Source: Tatumella sp. JGM91
GTDB lineage: Bacteria > Pseudomonadota > Gammaproteobacteria > Enterobacterales > Enterobacteriaceae
Direction: 5' to 3'
Length of the DNA stretch: 39,928 nt
Assembly: GCF_018257575.1 (NCBI RefSeq)
Contig: NZ_JAERJP010000027.1
Span: forward strand, 1-39,928
The notes under the pieces are model-generated. The model was not told the DNA's origin. It saw nothing but the letters and a program-made list of their open reading frames with translations, and ran no database searches. Both the position numbers and the translations under genes were made by a program. The first letter of the stretch is position 1; each line of letters starts with the position of its first letter. Below are positions 35,200-39,928 of the stretch, in pieces.

Positions 35200-35783
35200 T
35201 GAACACTACTACCTGTCATAAATTGTATTCCCAGCGTCCATAGTGACGCTGATCGTCAACACTCTTGTTGTTCTATATCAGTGATAATGCCGTATTCGCG
35301 GGCGCTGGTCTACTCCGCGGGGCGGTTTTGCCCGTGTTGATCAAATAAGGGCCGCCGGCAGTCGCGGAGAGTGAAAAATTCAGCCCTCAGGCCGTGACCA
35401 ACAGAAAGATAATCCGGACAAAACTTTTTTACTGAAAAAAAAACGCAACAGAGGCAGAATCGGCAACAGACTTGTTGTAAAGGTGTCGCAGAATACCGGT
35501 TTACATTTGTGAACAAAAGTCTGAAAGCGACAACAGACTATGTCTGTATCCCATTATATAACATAGGCTTATGCTAAATCACCCCGAAGTTTCACAGAAG
35601 GGCCGGTGGTACATTGGTGTGCGGGACTTTACGGCAGACAGGTTTAGCAGGTAGGATTCAGCGCCCGTTTTTTTTCTTATAGCAGAATTTTACGGCTTTG
35701 CATGGGATGGAGCAGTACAGCTTTCGTGAGCAAACGCAAACGATTACTTTGCGTCGCGGGCGGTCAGGACAAACAGGAAAAAT
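35200..35783. other. Long intergenic region upstream of yffB and ansP
   Basis: This 584-nt gap lies between divergent genes with no supported gene; a 68-codon minus frame at 35310-35516 is Cys-rich and unconvincing. It contains a hairpin (ACAGAC/GTCTGT, 35533-35547), a TATATAAC element near 35554 that could be a -10 for ansP, a T-tract near 35670-35678, and the PurR-like site at 35734-35754. An ansP leader of about 200 nt is likely. Confidence 0.5.
35734..35754 (+). promoter_or_regulatory. PurR-like operator before ansP
   Basis: ACGCAAACGATTACTT at 35734-35749 keeps the PurR core and closely resembles the E. coli codBA operator. The same bases form an inverted repeat ACGCAAA, 7 nt, TTTGCGT. 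It lies 30 nt before the ansP start codon. Another LacI-family regulator is possible. Confidence 0.5.
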
Positions 35784-37244
35784 ATGAAACATACAAAAAA
35801 AACAGCTGAAGAGTTACGTGCGGCAAAACGCAAATGGCTTAATTCACATGATTCAGGGTATCGTAAAGAGATGGGTAATCGTCATGTTCAGATGATTGCC
35901 ATTGGTGGTGCTATCGGTACGGGGCTTTTTCTGGGTGCCGGTGCCCGTCTGCAGGCGGCCGGTCCGGCCCTGGCATTGGTCTATCTGGTCTGTGGTATTT
36001 TCTCGTTCTTTATTTTACGGGCGCTTGGCGAACTGGTTCTGCACCGGCCATCGAGTGGCAGCTTTGTTTCCTACGCCCGCGAGTTTATGGGGGAGAAAGC
36101 CTCTTATGTTGCCGGCTGGATGTATTTCGTTAACTGGGCCATGACGGGGATTGTCGACATTACGGCGGTAGCCTTGTATATGCACTACTGGGGGGCCTTT
36201 GGTGATGTGCCACAGTGGGTGATTGCGCTGGGTGCTCTGGCGGTGGTTGGTACCATGAATATGGTCGGCGTAAAATGGTTTGCGGAAATGGAGTTCTGGT
36301 TTGCGCTAATTAAAGTGCTGGCCATCGTACTCTTCCTGGTGGTCGGGGTGGTATTTCTCGGCAGCGGTAAACCGCTGGCCGGCGGTCAGCCTGGCTTCCA
36401 TTTAATTTCTAATAATGGTGGTTTTTTCCCGCACGGATTATTACCGGCGCTGGTACTGGTGCAGGGGGTCGTATTCGCCTTCGCCTCAATTGAACTGGTA
36501 GGTACTGCCGCCGGGGAATGTAAAAACCCGAAAATTATGGTACCTAAAGCGATTAACAGTGTGATATGGCGTATTGGCTTATTCTACGTCGGTTCCATTG
36601 TGTTACTGGTATTGTTGTTACCGTGGAATGCTTATCAGCCAAGTGAAAGCCCGTTTGTTACTTTCTTCTCAAAACTGGGTCTGCCTTATGTCGGCAGTAT
36701 CATGAATATTGTGGTACTGAGCGCGGCGTTATCCAGCCTGAACTCAGGTTTATATTCTACCGGCCGTATACTGCGTTCTATGTCTATGGGCGGCTCAGCA
36801 CCGAAGTTTATGTCTAAAATGAGCCGTCAGCAGGTACCTTATGCGGGGATTCTGGTCACTATCGGGGTATATATTCTGGGGGTCGTGCTGAACTATTATG
36901 TGCCTTCACGGGTCTTCGAAATTGTACTGAATGCCGCCTCACTGGGGATTGTCTCCTCCTGGGCATTTATCGTGCTGTGTCAGTTAAAATTACGTAAAGC
37001 GATTAAAGAAGGCAAAGCGGAAGAGGTCAGCTTTAAGCTGCCCGGCGCACCGTTCACTTCGTGGCTGACCTTGCTGTTCCTGTTCAGTGTCATTGTGCTG
37101 ATGGCCTTTGACTATCCTACCGGGACTTATACAGTGGCCTCTATCCCGTTAATTATTATTGTACTGATCCTTGGCTGGTTCGGGGTACGTAAACGGGTTC
37201 ATGAGATTGCCGAATTGCAGCATGAGCAGGCACATAAAGAGTAA
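35784..37244 (+). CDS. ansP: L-asparagine permease
   Basis: AnsP is an inner-membrane amino acid:proton symporter of the APC superfamily (AAT group). It has 486 residues with 12 spans and is collinear with E. coli AnsP (499), including AIGGAIGTGLFLGAGARLQ, HRPSSGSFVSYAREF, the VDITAVALYMHYWGAFG stretch and KLPGAPFTSWLTLL. The C-terminal tail is shorter than in E. coli. AGGAAAAAT precedes ATG. It is a single-gene unit ending at an intrinsic terminator. No asparaginase gene is adjacent. Confidence 0.93.
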   Translation: MKHTKKTAEELRAAKRKWLNSHDSGYRKEMGNRHVQMIAIGGAIGTGLFLGAGARLQAAGPALALVYLVCGIFSFFILRALGELVLHRPSSGSFVSYAREFMGEKASYVAGWMYFVNWAMTGIVDITAVALYMHYWGAFGDVPQWVIALGALAVVGTMNMVGVKWFAEMEFWFALIKVLAIVLFLVVGVVFLGSGKPLAGGQPGFHLISNNGGFFPHGLLPALVLVQGVVFAFASIELVGTAAGECKNPKIMVPKAINSVIWRIGLFYVGSIVLLVLLLPWNAYQPSESPFVTFFSKLGLPYVGSIMNIVVLSAALSSLNSGLYSTGRILRSMSMGGSAPKFMSKMSRQQVPYAGILVTIGVYILGVVLNYYVPSRVFEIVLNAASLGIVSSWAFIVLCQLKLRKAIKEGKAEEVSFKLPGAPFTSWLTLLFLFSVIVLMAFDYPTGTYTVASIPLIIIVLILGWFGVRKRVHEIAELQHEQAHKE

Positions 37245-37267
37245 TCTTTTTATCCCCTGTAATGACC

Positions 37268-37292
37268 AAAGCCCTGCAGCGCAGGGCTTTTT
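37268..37292 (+). terminator. Intrinsic terminator of ansP
   Basis: AAAGCCCTGC (37268-37277) pairs with GCAGGGCTTT (37281-37290) around AGC, with T's to 37292. Confidence 0.92.
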
Positions 37293-37506
37293 ATTGTCAC
37301 CCCTGAACCACTTCCCTGGGAGGTGGTGATTGATTATGTGTTATTAACAGACCGGACAGACCGTATGATGTGTCGCCCCGGTTTCTGCTATTACTCTGCC
37401 AGAGTCCGAAGATTCTTATTGAGTGGTGCTGCGACATTACGGATGATGCGTTTTCCTATATCCAGGCCTTTTCTGTGTCCGGCAGCGTTCTTCCGGTATG
37501 ATTTTT

Positions 37507-38532
37507 ATGCAATTGTCTAAGGTTTTTCTGTCTCTGCTGTTCATTTTTATCGCAGCCAGTTCAGCGGCACAGCCGCTACAGGCAACATTCTCCGACTGGG
37601 AGTTAAGCTGCGATAATGCCGGTGACTGTCAGGGACGAAATATTGACCGTGGCGCCGGGCTGGTTGTCAGTTTTTTTCGTCCTTCAGGACAGGGGTCGAT
37701 CCGCTGGCTGCATATTGATTACCATCCGAAAACTCCTGAGAGGGAGAAAGAACAACAGGTGCTGGCGCAGAGGTTACTGATTGATCACACCGCCTGGCCC
37801 TATACCCATGTGCGTAGTGCGCCGGAAACCCTGCAGACAGAACATCCGGAAACGGCACAACAGTTACTGACGGTGCTGAGCCGTGCAGTGCGCCTGAGTG
37901 TCACGGATAACCCTTCCCGGGGCCTGTCTCTGACATCTCTCCCCGATTTTCTGAGTAAGGCTGCGCAGATCCAGGCCAGAATCAGCCGCGAGACAACTCC
38001 CCGCTTGCCGACACCACAGACACTGGTAGTGACTCCTCCGTACAGGGTGCCGGCACCGTTATCTGACAGTGAAATAAGCTATTTTATGAATTTCGGGATT
38101 TCACAAATCAGCCAGCAGACCTGCCCGCTGGCACCTGTGTATCGCCAAATCAAAGTCGCGCCCCTGACAGACCACCAGGTACTGTTACTGGTGAGCTGTG
38201 AAACTGCTGCCTATAACACCTTTTATCAGGCCTATCTGGTCAGCAGACAGGCACCGGTATTTGCCCGGCGATTAATGTTTCGCTTACCTTTTTCGCCGCT
38301 CTGGCCGACCGGTGCTGATTTTGAATTAACCAATGTCGGATATGATCCTCAGACGGGCATACTGACGACAGCATTGTGGGGCAGACCGCTGGCAGACTGC
38401 GGCACTGTCAGCCGCTGGCAGTTTAACGGGCAGCGGTTTGTGTTAACGCGTTTTGCCAGTGAAAGTGTCTGTGACCGCTGGAATTTCTCCCGCAGCTGGC
38501 CGGTATTATGGACGACTGATCCCGCAGGGTGA
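37507..38532 (+). CDS. DUF1176 exported protein
   Basis: This is a DUF1176 protein of 341 residues with a Sec signal peptide (Lys5, hydrophobic core FLSLLFIFIAA, cleavage after about SSAA). The domain shows ATFSDWELSCDNAGDCQ near the start of the mature chain, and paired cysteines recur later (QTCPLA, VSCETA, ADCGTV, SVCDRW), suggesting periplasmic disulfides. The family's function is unknown. ATG 37507 gives the better signal peptide; ATG 37498 adds three residues. No strong ribosome site is seen. It is convergent with ampH, with a 23-nt gap. Confidence 0.85.
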   Translation: MQLSKVFLSLLFIFIAASSAAQPLQATFSDWELSCDNAGDCQGRNIDRGAGLVVSFFRPSGQGSIRWLHIDYHPKTPEREKEQQVLAQRLLIDHTAWPYTHVRSAPETLQTEHPETAQQLLTVLSRAVRLSVTDNPSRGLSLTSLPDFLSKAAQIQARISRETTPRLPTPQTLVVTPPYRVPAPLSDSEISYFMNFGISQISQQTCPLAPVYRQIKVAPLTDHQVLLLVSCETAAYNTFYQAYLVSRQAPVFARRLMFRLPFSPLWPTGADFELTNVGYDPQTGILTTALWGRPLADCGTVSRWQFNGQRFVLTRFASESVCDRWNFSRSWPVLWTTDPAG

Positions 38533-38555
38533 CAGGACGCTGCGGGAGCGGACAA

Positions 38556-39695
38556 TTAACGGTGGTTACGCACCAGTTCTGCGATCAGCTGGTTAACACC
38601 GTCACTCATCGGGGCAAAATGGCTTGCTGAGGAACGGGCAACCACAATAAATACCCCGATATTATGTTGAGGAGACATGGCGATATAGGTCATAAACCCG
38701 CCACCGCCGCCGGTTTTTTCGATAAGTGCCGGTGTATCATCTGTTGCGGCCATATGCAGCCACCCCATTCCGATAGCGTCGGCATGGCCGGCAACATCCA
38801 TTCCACTGACCCGGGTCAGGGAAGCACGGGAGAAGACCATTTTCTGCAGTTCTCCGGCCAGCGGACTGCGCGGATGTCCGGCAGTGCTTAAAAACTGCTG
38901 CATCCAGCGGCCCATATCATCCGGGGTGGAATACACTCCGCCACTGCCGATAGCGGCCAATGTATTATCACAAGGGCTGGCGTTTTGTTCCGGTATCATC
39001 AGCCTGGCACATTGATCCGGGGAAGGTGTGAAGGTGGTGTCTTTCATACCCAGCGGACGGGTGATCAGCCTTTGCAATAGTTGCGGGTAAGGCCTTCCGG
39101 AAGCATGTGATAAGGCATCTGCCAGTAAATCAAAGCCAAGGTTTGAGTAAGATACCACGCTGCCAGGCGCGTATTTCAGACGGGCGTGGGCAAGCCAGAC
39201 CCAGCGCTGGCTGCGGACGGGCCAGGTGAAGACCGGACGATGCGGTTTACCGCCCGGCATTTCCCGTGGCAGACCGGCACTGTGTGTTGCCAGGTTAATC
39301 AGCCGGATGTTCTGCCCGTGCCAGGCGGGAACCCGGGCACCTTTCGGCGCATATTTTGTTAACGGATCATTGACCCGCACGGTACCGGCATTTGCCAGTT
39401 TTACCAGTATTTCTGTTGTCATCAGTTTGCTCAGAGAGGCAATTCTGATCAGCGAGTCTTTCTGCGGGCGGATATGGTTTCCCGGACGGGTTTCTCCGAG
39501 ACCGGTAAATACCCGCTGGTTACCATCAATTACCACCATTGCCATGCCGCTTGCCCCGCTGCCATAGAATATATGTTCAGCATAACGGTCAGCAATTTGT
39601 GATGTCAGTTCAGGAGATGGCGTCATTTTTGCCATACCAGACATTGAATACATTGAAACAATCAGGGCCAGTAGAAAAGAAGAACGTTTTTTCAA
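38556..39695 (-). CDS. ampH: D-Ala-D-Ala carboxypeptidase/endopeptidase AmpH
   Basis: AmpH is a class C beta-lactamase-like penicillin-binding protein. In E. coli it trims peptidoglycan stem peptides and takes part in recycling, with only weak beta-lactam hydrolysis. Active-site motifs are SLSK (Ser87-Lys90), SYSNLGFD (YSN) and EKTGGGGGF (KTG). RPLGMKDTTFTPSPDQC and AAIGSGGVYSTP match E. coli AmpH. I start at TTG 39695, giving about 379 residues (E. coli 385) and a signal peptide KKRSSFLLALIVS; the longer frame to 39833 adds 46 basic residues and would hide the signal. In E. coli ampH lies elsewhere, so this location differs. Confidence 0.9.
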   Translation of the reverse strand: MKKRSSFLLALIVSMYSMSGMAKMTPSPELTSQIADRYAEHIFYGSGASGMAMVVIDGNQRVFTGLGETRPGNHIRPQKDSLIRIASLSKLMTTEILVKLANAGTVRVNDPLTKYAPKGARVPAWHGQNIRLINLATHSAGLPREMPGGKPHRPVFTWPVRSQRWVWLAHARLKYAPGSVVSYSNLGFDLLADALSHASGRPYPQLLQRLITRPLGMKDTTFTPSPDQCARLMIPEQNASPCDNTLAAIGSGGVYSTPDDMGRWMQQFLSTAGHPRSPLAGELQKMVFSRASLTRVSGMDVAGHADAIGMGWLHMAATDDTPALIEKTGGGGGFMTYIAMSPQHNIGVFIVVARSSASHFAPMSDGVNQLIAELVRNHR

Positions 39696-39851
39696 TCGAT
39701 AATGTCCGTGGGAATGTAAAACGGATATATTAAAGCGTTTCCGGCCGACGGAAAGGGGGCATAGCTGCTTTTTATGTTTCCTGATATGAGAATCGTTACG
39801 CTTTTTAAATCTGTCCCCCCCCGTGACAGGCACCGGAAGGGACAGTGGGGA

Positions 39852-39928
39852 TTACAGCAGGGCGCTGGCTTTAGCCACCACATTGTCAACCGTAAAACCG
39901 AACTCAGCAAATAACTGCTCTGCCGGGG
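39852..39928 (-). CDS. tkt: Transketolase, C-terminal end only
   Basis: The last 24 codons of a transketolase enter from the right edge, reading PAEQLFAEFGFTVDNVV and ending KASALL. This tail is diagnostic of TktA/TktB, the thiamine-diphosphate enzyme of the pentose phosphate pathway. The rest lies outside the window, so I cannot tell TktA from TktB; proximity to the dapE region would fit tktB of E. coli. Confidence 0.85.
   Translation of the reverse strand, partial: PAEQLFAEFGFTVDNVVAKASALL

Noticed and set aside
35660-35685. Terminator or attenuator in the ansP leader
   Set aside because: The T-run has no convincing complementary arm in front of it.
1-39928. CRISPR arrays, tRNA/rRNA genes, transposases, phage or toxin-antitoxin genes
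   Set aside because: Looked for by eye on both strands; no regular spaced repeats, tRNA-like clover arms with flanking attachment repeats, or such proteins were seen.

Overview
The window is a stretch of enterobacterial chromosome (Gammaproteobacteria, Enterobacterales). From about 15 kb to 35 kb it carries the E. coli-type order ppk-ppx, purMN, upp-uraA, hda, arsC (yfgD), bepA, bcp, gcvR, dapA-bamC, purC, ypfJ-tmcA, ypfN-dapE-yffB, with proteins close to the E. coli ones in length and motifs. A PQQ-type glucose dehydrogenase, MgtE, and a MesD/MesX methionine synthase pair beside this backbone fit a plant- or insect-associated family such as Erwiniaceae (for example Tatumella or Pantoea). The genus is my guess and cannot be fixed from the window alone.

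Layout. 1-2.3 kb: diverged non-coding direct repeats, then an AT-rich patch with a WaaY-like LPS-core kinase facing a VirK/YbjX-family gene. 2.7-3.8 kb: a secreted Ntn hydrolase of the choloylglycine hydrolase / penicillin V acylase family. 4.0-6.1 kb: mesX-mesD, a folate-independent methionine synthase operon. 6.7-10.0 kb: an MFS exporter, a LysR regulator, and a divergent ghrA-type 2-hydroxyacid dehydrogenase. 10.3-14.8 kb: an orphan membrane-anchored protein, gcd, and mgtE, with gcd and mgtE sharing one terminator. 15.0-19.2 kb: ppk-ppx-tehB. 19.3-24.5 kb: nucleotide genes (purM-purN against upp-uraA), then hda and arsC. 24.5-27.4 kb: bepA, bcp, gcvR. 27.6-33.4 kb: dapA-bamC, purC, ypfJ-tmcA. 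33.5-35.2 kb: yffB-dapE-ypfN. 35.8-39.7 kb: ansP, a DUF1176 protein, and ampH. The window ends inside a transketolase gene. I saw no rRNA, tRNA, CRISPR array, insertion sequence or phage gene.

How the genes work together. Purine synthesis (purM, purN, purC) has PurR-type operators at both loci, and a third PurR-like site lies upstream of ansP. Pyrimidine salvage (upp, uraA) shows two likely UTP-sensing devices. The upp promoter has the GA plus T-tract start known from E. coli. The upp-uraA gap holds a 50-codon reading frame that runs through a U-tract and an intrinsic terminator and stops on the uraA start codon. That arrangement resembles the pyrBI attenuator and is the most interesting candidate regulatory device here. 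Lysine and cell-wall precursor genes (dapA, dapE), outer-membrane assembly and quality control (bamC, bepA), peptidoglycan remodelling (ampH) and polyphosphate metabolism (ppk, ppx) make up most of the rest.

Several starts differ from the longest open frame: TTG for the WaaY-like gene and ampH, and a conserved CTG for hda. Coordinates give my preferred starts.
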